Source of the DNA: a virus
DNA: 31,671 bases
Virus record (IMG/VR): IMGVR_UViG_3300009155_000158
Coordinates: 1-31,671 of that record
Direction: 5' to 3' (one strand)
In this document: positions 14,257 through 21,089 of the stretch, piece after piece
How the letters are laid out: each line of letters starts with the position of its first letter
Position numbering within the stretch: the first letter of the stretch is position 1
Notes under the pieces: generated by a model
What the model was told of the DNA's origin: nothing
The model's database searches: none
The model's input: only the letters and a program-made list of their open reading frames with translations
Translations under genes and position numbers: made by a program

Positions 14257-14613
14257 CGAGCTAGCCGAGGTATGGGGGATATCAATCCCGCTAAAATGCC
14301 GGGGGCCAAACAGACTCAGCGTCGGGATAACACCGATTTTGAGATGTTTGCTGAAGGCGGCTCGGTTACTCCAGCATGGCAACGTAAAGAAGGCAAGTCT
14401 GAAAGCGGTGGTTTAAACGCTGCTGGCAGAGCTTCTTACAATAGGGCTAATCCTGGTAAGCCTGGATTGAAAGCCCCGCAGCCAGAAGGTGGCTCCCGCA
14501 AAAAGTCATTCTGTGCCCGAATGTCAGGCATGAAGAAGAAGCTGACTAGTTCAAAGACAGCTAATGACCCGGATAGCAGGATCAACAAAAGTCTTAGGAA
14601 ATGGAAATGCTAA
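14254..14613 (+). CDS. small basic Cys-ended protein
   Basis: A 119-residue basic protein. It has one FAEGGSV motif, then AWQRKEGKSESGGLNAAGRA and SYNRANPGKPGLKAPQPEGG, then a Lys/Arg/Ser block (KKSFCARMSGMKKKLTSSKT, DPDSRINKSLRKWKC). This last block is a recurrent signature I recall in aquatic phage genomes, with no known function. The protein ends in Cys, as does the product of 11299-11793. The ATG at 14254 lies in the tag cassette; the next gene starts at the base after its stop. DNA or membrane interaction is plausible from charge only. Confidence 0.75.
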   Translation: MRASRGMGDINPAKMPGAKQTQRRDNTDFEMFAEGGSVTPAWQRKEGKSESGGLNAAGRASYNRANPGKPGLKAPQPEGGSRKKSFCARMSGMKKKLTSSKTANDPDSRINKSLRKWKC

Positions 14614-14799
14614 ATGGCAAAAGCTAAATCCACTGTTAATGAAGCGGGCAACTACACCAAACCTGAGTTGCGTAAAAAGATTGTGGCGAATGTGAAAGCA
14701 GCAGCTACTCAAGGTACAGGGGCTGGAGAATGGAGCGCCCGAAAGAGTCAATTAGTAGCAAAAAAGTACAAGGCCGCTGGCGGTGGCTATCGTGACTGA
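14614..14799 (+). CDS. small basic conserved protein (YTKPELRKK...WSARKSQ family)
   Basis: A 61-residue protein with Asn-Tyr-Thr-Lys-Pro-Glu-Leu-Arg-Lys-Lys near residue 12 and the signature GEWSARKSQLVAKKYKAAGG near residue 38. I recall this signature in small proteins of phages, bacteria and large DNA viruses (I think a DUF family, not verified). It is basic and probably helical, and may bind nucleic acid. It abuts the previous gene with no intergenic base and overlaps the endonuclease gene, so all are translated together. The function is unknown. Confidence 0.78.
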   Translation: MAKAKSTVNEAGNYTKPELRKKIVANVKAAATQGTGAGEWSARKSQLVAKKYKAAGGGYRD

Positions 14800-15250
14800 A
14801 GCCACAAAAACTTGTACGGATTGCGGCGAGACGAAACAATTGTCCGCATTTCGTAGTCGCGGTGGGCAAATGACGCATTTGTACAAGAGCCATTGCAACA
14901 CTTGTCTTTACAAAAGGCATAAAGATTGGGCAGAGAACAATCAACATAGGGTAGCAGAGTACCGCGAAAGAGACCCATGGACTTTGGCTAAGCGATGTTC
15001 GCGTCGGGGGATTACTCCAGAACAGCTTGTGGAAAGATATGAACGGCAAGAGGGTTGTTGTGCAATCTGCAAAACTGAAGTTACGTTAATAGAAAGCGCA
15101 ATTGACCATAACCATGAAACCGGAGAGTTTCGAGGGGTACTTTGCAAACAATGTAACCGGGCATTAGGGATGTTTAAAGACAGTACTACGATATTGCGTA
15201 ATGCCGTAGAATACCTTAGTGCTTTTGGTAGTTACAGCAATGACTCTTAA
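14783..15250 (+). CDS. endonuclease VII-type HNH/zinc nuclease
   Basis: A 155-residue (or 152, if the GTG at 14792 is used) free-standing nuclease. An N-terminal zinc finger has C11-x2-C14 and C38-x2-C41. The C-terminal T4 endonuclease VII-type domain has C93-x2-C96, D108-H109-x-H111, the G114/R117/L120 pattern and C121-x2-C124-N125. Family members cut Holliday junctions or branched DNA, and some behave as homing endonucleases. Resolving branched concatemers before packaging is one likely role; spread of its own gene is the other. Both GTG starts lack a clear ribosome binding site, and the GTGA overlap with the previous stop suggests re-initiation. It overlaps the next gene by eleven bases. 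Finding it in the middle of virion genes is unusual. Confidence 0.85.
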   Translation: MAIVTEATKTCTDCGETKQLSAFRSRGGQMTHLYKSHCNTCLYKRHKDWAENNQHRVAEYRERDPWTLAKRCSRRGITPEQLVERYERQEGCCAICKTEVTLIESAIDHNHETGEFRGVLCKQCNRALGMFKDSTTILRNAVEYLSAFGSYSNDS

Positions 15251-15479
15251 AACACCGCAGAAATCTTTGAAGGATTGGGGAGACCAGAAATGGCAAACCA
15301 AGTCCGGTAAGCCCTCATCCGAAACGGGTGAGCGGTACTTACCAGCAAAGGCAATACAATCGCTTAGCCCTGCTGAGTATGCGGCTACGACCAAAGCAAA
15401 GCGTATGGGTAAAGCCGCAGGTAAACAGTTTGTAGCGCAGCCCAAACGCATAGCGAAGAAAACAGCAGGGTTTAGATAA
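15240..15479 (+). CDS. small basic conserved protein (KSGKPSSETGERYLP family)
   Basis: A 79-residue protein with the conserved-looking string LKDWGDQKWQTKSGKPSSET, then GERYLPAKAIQSLSPAEYAA, and a basic tail (KQFVAQPKRIAKKTAGFR). I recall the same string in many phages and some giant viruses, without function. The start at 15240 overlaps the nuclease stop; an upstream ATG at 15219 in the same frame is less likely. It overlaps the adaptor gene by one base. Charge and size suggest a nucleic-acid-binding or small virion protein. Confidence 0.78.
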   Translation: MTLKTPQKSLKDWGDQKWQTKSGKPSSETGERYLPAKAIQSLSPAEYAATTKAKRMGKAAGKQFVAQPKRIAKKTAGFR

Positions 15480-16171
15480 TGGCAACATCAGGCACCCAAT
15501 CATTCAACCTAGACCTTAGCGAGATTGTCGAGGAAGCGTTTGAGCGTTGCGGTGCAGAGCTTAGGACTGGCTATGACTTACGTACTGCTCGTAGAAGCCT
15601 TAATCTACTGTTTGCTGACTGGGCTAATCGTGGCATCAATCTGTGGACTGTTGATCAAGGGTCTATCACGCTGGTTCCTGGTACGGCGACGTATGACCTA
15701 CCAATCTACACAGTTGATTTGCTTGAGCATGTTATCCGCACCGGAGCAGGTAACGCTTCCACGCAGGCAGATTTAAACATCACGCGCATCAGTGTTTCTA
15801 CCTATGCGACGATCCCCAATAAGCTGACCCAAGCTAGGCCGATTCAGGTCTATATTGACCGCTTGTCCCCCACACCGACGATCACTGTCTGGCCCACCCC
15901 TGACAATGTGCAGACCTACACCTTCGTGTACTGGCGGCTGCGCCGGATCGAGGATGCAGGTAACGGTGTAAACACAATGGATGTGCCTTTTAGGTTCCTT
16001 CCGTGTATGATTGCAGGGTTGGCTTCTTACCTTGCTTTGAAGGTTCCTGGGGGTCTAGAACGTGCTCAAATGCTTCAAGCGCAGTATGATGCGGCATGGG
16101 AGTTGGCAGCGGGCGAAGATCGAGAGAAAGCTGCGGTTCGTTTTGTCCCACGGCAGCAGTTCATTAGCTAA
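15479..16171 (+). CDS. head-tail adaptor-like protein 1
   Basis: A 230-residue protein of the style of podovirus connector/adaptor proteins such as P22 gp4 and T7 gp11. It has a helical N-terminus (IVEEAFERCGAELRTGYDLR, SLNLLFADWANRGINLWTVD) and a beta middle with VPGTATYDLP and PTPTITVWPTPDN, followed by a paired strand, TYTFVYWRLRR. A helical end (MDVPFRFLPCMIAGLASYLA) follows. The W-x-x-P pattern after a strand is typical of this group. Its position after the head genes and before the nozzle gene fits a ring that joins portal and tail. The exact P22/T7 equivalence is not provable without structure comparison. Confidence 0.72.
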   Translation: MATSGTQSFNLDLSEIVEEAFERCGAELRTGYDLRTARRSLNLLFADWANRGINLWTVDQGSITLVPGTATYDLPIYTVDLLEHVIRTGAGNASTQADLNITRISVSTYATIPNKLTQARPIQVYIDRLSPTPTITVWPTPDNVQTYTFVYWRLRRIEDAGNGVNTMDVPFRFLPCMIAGLASYLALKVPGGLERAQMLQAQYDAAWELAAGEDREKAAVRFVPRQQFIS

Positions 16172-16173
16172 TC

Positions 16174-16563
16174 ATGGGCAATAGGTTTGCAGCAGGTAAA
16201 CGGGCAATATCGGAGTGTGACCGATGTGGGTTTCGTTTTAAGCTCAAAGACCTCAAAGGGTTGGTGATCAAGACCAAGAACGTAAACATCTTGGTTTGTC
16301 CTCAGTGTTGGGAGGAAGATCACCCGCAGCTTCTTCTAGGGATGTATCCAGTCGATGACCCTCAAGCTTTGCGTAACCCTCGCCCTGATCGTAGCTACGT
16401 TACTTCTGGGCTTTTGTCTAGCGGATACTTGGGAGAAGGCAGCAGAAGTATTTTTTGGGGCTGGAACCCTGTTGGTGGGTCTAGGCTTTTCGATGCGGAT
16501 TTAACCCCCAACCCTCTCGTTGCCGTTGGATCAATCGGCACTACCACTGTAAGCATAACGTAA
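16174..16563 (+). CDS. zinc-ribbon virion-module protein
   Basis: A 129-residue protein with a zinc ribbon in the first third: C15-x2-C18 (ECDRCGFRFK) and C42-x2-C45 (LVCPQCWEED), followed by HPQLLLG and VDDPQALRNPRPD. The second half is Gly/Ser rich and beta-like, ending TTTVSIT. I recall related ribbon proteins next to adaptor genes of aquatic podoviruses. The ribbon could bind DNA at the vertex or stabilise an interface. The gene lies two bases after adaptor 1 and ten before the next gene. Confidence 0.75.
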   Translation: MGNRFAAGKRAISECDRCGFRFKLKDLKGLVIKTKNVNILVCPQCWEEDHPQLLLGMYPVDDPQALRNPRPDRSYVTSGLLSSGYLGEGSRSIFWGWNPVGGSRLFDADLTPNPLVAVGSIGTTTVSIT

Positions 16564-16572
16564 GGAATCATA

Positions 16573-16794
16573 ATGGCTACCAAATCAGCTAACTTTCCCG
16601 CCAGTATGGCAGTTGCCGGGTACAAGCCCGTGGAACATGATGAACTGAAGATTGGCAATGACTTTGCTACCACATCTGGTGACCGTGTGGCTAACAACCA
16701 CCAGCATGTCCGTGGTAAAAGTCTCGGTGTAGAAACAGATGCCATGATGAAGTATGGCCGCAACATCGCCCGTGCGATGAATCAAGGAGACTAA
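16573..16794 (+). CDS. small conserved hypothetical protein
   Basis: A 73-residue protein with mixed charge and no membrane or signal segment: FPASMAVAGYKPVEHDELKI, then FATTSGDRVANNHQHVRGKS, and a Lys/Arg end. No family was recognised. It is co-transcribed between the zinc-ribbon and adaptor 2 genes. The ATG follows TAAGGA. Confidence 0.7.
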   Translation: MATKSANFPASMAVAGYKPVEHDELKIGNDFATTSGDRVANNHQHVRGKSLGVETDAMMKYGRNIARAMNQGD

Positions 16795-16796
16795 TC

Positions 16797-17069
16797 ATGG
16801 CTACGTTCAGCAAGAAAATGGGCGGTAAAGAAGTTGGTGATGCGGCTGTTTATGCCAAGCCTCACACTATGTCTGGTGCCCCTGGTGTAAAGCCATCCAA
16901 GTCTTTGCAAGACAAGGCTGCGGTAAATGTCTTTAATGAAAAAGATATTGTCAAGCACAGTACTCCCGTGACTATTGGCCCGCTGAAAGAAGTTACGACT
17001 GAAGGCATCAAAATGCGCGGGTCTGGTGCTGCAACTAAGGGATTTATGTCCCGTGGGCCAATGGCGTAA
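16797..17069 (+). CDS. small conserved hypothetical protein
   Basis: A 90-residue basic protein (MGGKEVGDAAVYAKPHTMSG, KPSKSLQDKAAVNVFNEKDI, LKEVTTEGIKMRGSGAATKG). It ends in RGPMA with several Gly/Met/Lys residues, which resembles the composition of the small basic proteins upstream. No known domain was recognised. It begins two bases after the previous stop and lies three bases before adaptor 2. Confidence 0.7.
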   Translation: MATFSKKMGGKEVGDAAVYAKPHTMSGAPGVKPSKSLQDKAAVNVFNEKDIVKHSTPVTIGPLKEVTTEGIKMRGSGAATKGFMSRGPMA

Positions 17070-17072
17070 AAC

Positions 17073-17723
17073 ATGAACTACACCCAGTTGAAAACCGCAG
17101 TACAGGACTATTGCGAGAATACTTTTACTGCTACTGACTTCGCCACTATGACGAATTTGGCAGAGCAGAAGATTTACAACTCGGTGCAGCTACCCTCCTT
17201 GCGTAAAAACGTACAGGGGGTTTTAACGTCTGGCTTTCAGTATCTTGCTGCCCCGACAGACTTCTTGTCCGTCTTCAGCCTTGCAGTTGTTGACGCTGTA
17301 GGGGCATACACATACCTCCTTAACAAAGATGTCAACTTCATCCGGGAAGCGTACCCCACCCCGTCATCCACAGGCACACCTAAGTACTACGCTGTGTTCG
17401 GGCCGGATAGCGCATCTCTTCAAGAGCTTACATTTATTCTCGGGCCAACGCCTAGTGCTGGCTTGACGGCAGAGCTTCATTACTTCTACTACCCTGTCTC
17501 CATCGTTACAGCGGGCACTTCCTGGCTGGGTGATAACTTTGACTCTGCGTTGTTTAACGCGGTAATGGTTGAAGCTATCCGGTTTATGAAAGGTGAGCCT
17601 GATATGGTTGCACTGTATGCTGATGCATATAAACAGTCGCTTACTCTTCTCAAGAACCTGGGTGACGGTAAGTTGCGTCAGGATGCGTATCGTAGCGGGC
17701 AAGTCCGCACCCAAGTTATCTAA
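17073..17723 (+). CDS. head-tail adaptor-like protein 2
   Basis: A 216-residue protein with the features of phage adaptor/connector proteins: an N-terminal helix (NYTQLKTAVQDYCENTFTAT), the motif LAEQKIYNSVQLPSLRKN, then a beta core with the common Y-L-x-x-P pattern (FQYLAAPTDFLSVFSLAV), YYAVFGPD and LTFILGPTPSAGLTAELHYF. A C-terminal helical part (NAVMVEAIRFMKGEPDMVAL) follows. It looks like a second, diverged member of the group to which 15479-16171 belongs. Two adaptor-type rings, such as P22 gp4 and its neighbours or T7 gp11 and gp8-side partners, would fit. The family assignment is moderately firm; the exact location in the tail is inferred. Confidence 0.75.
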   Translation: MNYTQLKTAVQDYCENTFTATDFATMTNLAEQKIYNSVQLPSLRKNVQGVLTSGFQYLAAPTDFLSVFSLAVVDAVGAYTYLLNKDVNFIREAYPTPSSTGTPKYYAVFGPDSASLQELTFILGPTPSAGLTAELHYFYYPVSIVTAGTSWLGDNFDSALFNAVMVEAIRFMKGEPDMVALYADAYKQSLTLLKNLGDGKLRQDAYRSGQVRTQVI

Positions 17724-17732
17724 GGAAATATC

Positions 17733-18155
17733 ATGGCTTTTACTGGCAATGCTTTTTGCACTTCAGCCAAGGTTGGCTTTCTGACGGGGACATACACTCC
17801 GTTGACCCATACTATGAAGATTGCTCTGTACACCAACTCAGCTACGCTGGACGCAACGACAACGGTTTATTCAGCAACTAATGAGGTTGTTGGTACAGGC
17901 TACACGGCTGGCGGGAACACGCTAACGGGCAATGCTATTAGTTATGGTGGCACTACCGCATGGCTAACTTTCAATGACTCTAGTTGGACTACCGCTACGA
18001 TTACAGCCCGTGGCGCACTGATCTATGACAGCAGCGCATCAAACGCAGCAATTGCAGTCCTAGACTTCGGTGCAGACAAGACTTCTACCGCAGGTACATT
18101 TACCGTACAAATGCCGGTTGCTGCTGCCTCCACTGCACTGATCCGCATCGCTTAA
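17733..18155 (+). CDS. beta-rich minor structural protein
   Basis: A 140-residue protein of Thr/Ser/Ala-rich strands (MKIALYTNSATLDATTTVYS, NEVVGTGYTAGGNTLTGNAI, TARGALIYDSS). I recall this type in aquatic phages as a small tail or neck protein, without known function. No Trp/Cys clusters or catalytic residues. It heads the fibre cluster and is spaced by ten bases from adaptor 2, so a neck or fibre attachment role is possible. Confidence 0.7.
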   Translation: MAFTGNAFCTSAKVGFLTGTYTPLTHTMKIALYTNSATLDATTTVYSATNEVVGTGYTAGGNTLTGNAISYGGTTAWLTFNDSSWTTATITARGALIYDSSASNAAIAVLDFGADKTSTAGTFTVQMPVAAASTALIRIA

Positions 18156-18164
18156 AGGCACAAA

Positions 18165-18752
18165 ATGGCTATTACCGTAACCCACCCGTTTGTTAGTGCA
18201 ATCTCTGATGGCGCGGATGCTACGGTAGTTCGCCCTTCTAATTGGAACGCTACCCACAGCATTTCAGGAACTGTTGACGTAGCTAACGGAGGCACAGGGC
18301 TTTCTGCTGGTACTTCTGGGGGTGTCTTAGCGTTTACAGCTACCGGAACCATAGCTTCTTCAACAGCCCTAGCGGCTAGTGCGCTTGTCATTGGTGGTGG
18401 GGCGGGGGTTGCTCCTTCTACGACAACTACCGGCACCGGAATCTTGACGTTTCTTGGAACTCCCTCAAGTGCAAACCTTGCGGCAGTGCTTACCGATGAA
18501 ACAGGTTCTGGTGCAAATGTTTTTGCAACGTCGCCGACGTTCACGACGAGCATAGACTCCGGGGCAACATTTACAGCTTTTGCCGGGGCAACGACTTCTC
18601 TTACCATAGGTGGCACGGGGGCAACTTCAGTGTTTGCCGTGCCGGGTACGTTGGAACAATCAAGCACAACTGGGGCTATGACGATAGCCGGTGGCGTTTA
18701 CATAGCTAAGAAATTGACTGCAATCGGCGGCATTTCAGGCGGCACATTTTAA
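18165..18752 (+). CDS. tail-fibre-type protein
   Basis: A 195-residue Gly/Thr/Ser-rich beta protein with typical fibre motifs: VANGGTGLSAGTSGGVLAFT, ALVIGGGAGVAPSTTTTGTG and DETGSGANVFATSPTFTTSI. The N-terminus (TVTHPFVSAISDGADATVVR) contains PSNWNATHSISG, a short module found at the base of many phage fibres. It ends GGISGGTF; the fibre gene at 21428-21850 also ends in GGTF. It is likely a trimeric fibre segment, not an enzyme. Confidence 0.75.
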   Translation: MAITVTHPFVSAISDGADATVVRPSNWNATHSISGTVDVANGGTGLSAGTSGGVLAFTATGTIASSTALAASALVIGGGAGVAPSTTTTGTGILTFLGTPSSANLAAVLTDETGSGANVFATSPTFTTSIDSGATFTAFAGATTSLTIGGTGATSVFAVPGTLEQSSTTGAMTIAGGVYIAKKLTAIGGISGGTF

Positions 18753-18761
18753 GGAACTACG

Positions 18762-19505
18762 ATGGCAGCAACAGGCTTTACCCCCATTTCGTTGTACTAC
18801 AGCACCACGGCAGCAGCAGCCCCTTCAGCGGGAAACCTTGTTGCGGGTGAGTTGGCACTCAACACCCTTGATGAGAAGCTGTACTTTAAGAACAGCGCGG
18901 GCACGGTCAAGCTGCTGGCGAGCAACGGTGCAACGACCAACGTGTCTACCTTCTCGGCGGGCACCACAGGGTTTACACCGTCATCCGCTACGTCTGGTGC
19001 GGTTACCCTGGCAGGAACCCTGGCGGTCGCCAACGGGGGCACCAACGCCACCACGGCCAGCATCACATCGTTCAACAACATCACGGGCTACACAGCCTCT
19101 GGTGCCACGGGAACGACCAGCACGAACTTGGTCTTCTCAACCTCACCAACGATCACCACCCCGGTACTGACAAACCCCACAGTCACGGCGTACCTTGAGA
19201 CCGCCCCGGCAATTGCCAACAGCGGCACCTCAGTAACCCTAGCCCTAGCCTCTGGAACAGTCCTGAGCTACACGCTGACAGGCAACTGCACCTTTACGAT
19301 GCCCACCGCCACAAGCGGTACGAGTTTCATCATCCGGTTGATTCAGGATGCAACGGGCAGCAGGACTGCCACATTTACAGGCGTCAAGTGGCCTGGGGGC
19401 ACTGTACCGACGATCACCACCACGGCATCAACGGGTGTAGACATCATCAGCTTTGTCTGTATCGCGTCGGTCTGGTACGGTAACGCAGCCCAGGCGTTCG
19501 CATAA
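18762..19505 (+). CDS. tail-fibre-type protein, GC-rich and probably mosaic
   Basis: A 247-residue fibre. The N-terminal module SAGNLVAGELALNTLDEKLY and FKNSAGTVKLLASNGATT is a common fibre-attachment stretch. The middle has VANGGTNATTASITSFNNIT and LVFSTSPTITTPVLTNPTV, related to the previous gene. The C-terminal domain (FIIRLIQDATGSRTATFTGV, WPGGTVP) is a known tip type. The gene uses many GCC/ACC codons and is visibly more GC-rich than both neighbours, which suggests recent exchange. It overlaps the following gene by one base. Confidence 0.78.
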   Translation: MAATGFTPISLYYSTTAAAAPSAGNLVAGELALNTLDEKLYFKNSAGTVKLLASNGATTNVSTFSAGTTGFTPSSATSGAVTLAGTLAVANGGTNATTASITSFNNITGYTASGATGTTSTNLVFSTSPTITTPVLTNPTVTAYLETAPAIANSGTSVTLALASGTVLSYTLTGNCTFTMPTATSGTSFIIRLIQDATGSRTATFTGVKWPGGTVPTITTTASTGVDIISFVCIASVWYGNAAQAFA

Positions 19506-20461
19506 TGTTTGCAGCACTCAACTCGTTTTTGACTGTTAAAAAACCTAATATTAGTATTGACTATTTAGTAGTCGGCGGCGGCGGCGGCGCTGGCGGCGGC
19601 GGGCAGAATGCAGATTGGTCTGGTGGAGCAGGAGCGGGTGGAGGTTATTTAACAGGAACTACAAGCACGCTTCTGGTTGTAAATACCCTTTACACAGTAA
19701 CCGTTGGTTCGGGCGGCGGCAACGGTCAAAGTGGTGGTTCTCCTAGTTTTTATGCACCAACTAGCGGGTCATCTGGTTCCGACTCTAGCATTGGTAGTAT
19801 TGTTGCTACTGGCGGTGGTTATGGCGGTCGCCCTGGCTATGCCGGATTTCAAGCTGGCGCTGCGGGCGGTGCTGGGGGTTCGGGCGGTGGTGGCGGTGCG
19901 TCTAGCAGTTCTGGTGGCGTTGGTGGCGCGGGCACTTCTGGTCAAGGGTCTAACGGAGGCGATGGCAATGTCTGCCGTGCAAGTGGTAGCGGTGGTGGCG
20001 CATCAGGTGCGGGGACAAGTGCCACTAACACTGCCTTAGCGTTAAACCAACCCGGCTTTGCTGGGGGCGCTGGGTCTTCCAGCAACAGCATTTCTGGTAC
20101 GGCCACGCAATACGCCGGAGGCGGCGGTTCTGGCGGGGCGGCGCCTAATCCATCAGGAACCATGTCTGGCGGTGCTGGTGGCGTTGGTGGTGGCGGCGCT
20201 GGTGGAGACGCTTCTTTCGGTTCTGCATCCCCTGGAACAAACGGAACTGTTAACCAAGGGGGCGGTGGGGGTAGCGGCGGCGTGGATACCGTTTCGTCTC
20301 AAACTTGCGGCGCAAGCGCAAGCGGTGGCTCAGGTATTGTAATAGTTAGATACCCGGATACTACTCCGGCTGCTCAATCTACCACAGGCTCTCCAACTGT
20401 TACTGTAGCTGGTGGTTACCGAATATACAAATTTACAGGTTCTGGAAGCATTAAAATATGA
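19505..20461 (+). CDS. glycine-rich adhesin/fibre tip
   Basis: A 318-residue protein beginning with a short fibre-attachment region (FLTVKKPNISIDYLVVGGGG) followed by long Gly tracts (GGGGGAGGGG; SGGAGAGGGYLTG; GGSGGGGGASSSSGG; GGVGGGGAGGDASFG). The end is ordered (SGIVIVRYPD, VAGGYRIYKFTGSGSIKI). The composition matches glycine-rich domains of phage tips such as the polyglycine-II adhesin gp38 of S16, where Gly helices stack and the loops between them set host specificity. The variable Ser/Asn/Thr loops are the likely receptor contacts. The start overlaps the previous stop; the end overlaps the next gene by four bases. Confidence 0.75.
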   Translation: MFAALNSFLTVKKPNISIDYLVVGGGGGAGGGGQNADWSGGAGAGGGYLTGTTSTLLVVNTLYTVTVGSGGGNGQSGGSPSFYAPTSGSSGSDSSIGSIVATGGGYGGRPGYAGFQAGAAGGAGGSGGGGGASSSSGGVGGAGTSGQGSNGGDGNVCRASGSGGGASGAGTSATNTALALNQPGFAGGAGSSSNSISGTATQYAGGGGSGGAAPNPSGTMSGGAGGVGGGGAGGDASFGSASPGTNGTVNQGGGGGSGGVDTVSSQTCGASASGGSGIVIVRYPDTTPAAQSTTGSPTVTVAGGYRIYKFTGSGSIKI

Positions 20462-20814
20462 GTAATTTTGCTGAACTTGATAAAAACAATGTTGTACTAC
20501 GGGTAATCGTGGTGCATAACAATGAACTACTCGATGCTGATGGTGTTGAGCAAGAAGCTTTAGGCCAAGCTTTCTGCACCAATTTGCTGGGTGGTAACTG
20601 GAAACAAACTAGCTACAACAGCAATATTCGTAAAAAATACGCGGGGGCCGGAGATACCTATAATGTTGACTTGGACGCTTTTATTTCACCGCAGCCTTTT
20701 CCTAGTTGGGTATTAAACTCTAATACTTGCCAATGGGAACCGCCAGTCCCCTACCCCAACGACAGTAAGCCCTATGCGTGGGATGAAAGCATATTGAGTT
20801 GGGTATTGATATGA
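20458..20814 (+). CDS. conserved phage protein after adhesin
   Basis: A 118-residue protein with FAELDKNNVVLRVIVVHNNE at the start and GNWKQTSYNSNIRKKYAGAG. The C-terminal Pro/Trp part (FPSWVLNSNTCQWEPPVPYP) is a pattern I recall in many aquatic and cyanophage genomes next to tail genes, without assigned function. It may be a small tail-tip or capping protein, or an assembly helper of the adhesin, since it is translated by a four-base overlap with it. It also overlaps the membrane protein gene that follows. Confidence 0.75.
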   Translation: MSNFAELDKNNVVLRVIVVHNNELLDADGVEQEALGQAFCTNLLGGNWKQTSYNSNIRKKYAGAGDTYNVDLDAFISPQPFPSWVLNSNTCQWEPPVPYPNDSKPYAWDESILSWVLI

Positions 20815-21086
20815 ACCTGCCGCAATTCCCCACAGACAAGGCGAACCATGCAATTTATGGTGCCGTGATCTTTGACGCTTGCTTCTTGCTTACGCGGAGC
20901 TTGCTTGTCTCTCTTTGTGTGGTGGCTGTAATTGCCGTGTTTAAAGAGTTGAGTGATGCGTTTATCAACTGGCGGGCAACAGGCGATGCCATGCACGGCC
21001 CTCACGGCGTGGAGTTCCTAGACGCTGCCGCAACGTGCTTTGGTGGTATCCTTGTAGCCTTGCCCCTAGTGCTTATGCGAGCCTAA
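20811..21086 (+). CDS. small membrane protein (lysis or envelope candidate)
   Basis: A 91-residue protein. After a short N-terminus (MNLPQFPTDKANHAIYGAVI), there are two hydrophobic segments (about residues 15-45, with IFDACFLLTRSLLVSLCVVA and VIAVFKEL; and about 70-88, ATCFGGILVALPLVLM). Conserved-looking DKANHAIYG and KELSDA resemble YfiM/holin-like phage membrane proteins. The start overlaps the previous stop (ATGA). A holin role is possible, but no lysozyme is adjacent. Confidence 0.65.
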   Translation: MNLPQFPTDKANHAIYGAVIFDACFLLTRSLLVSLCVVAVIAVFKELSDAFINWRATGDAMHGPHGVEFLDAAATCFGGILVALPLVLMRA

Positions 21087-21089
21087 AAC

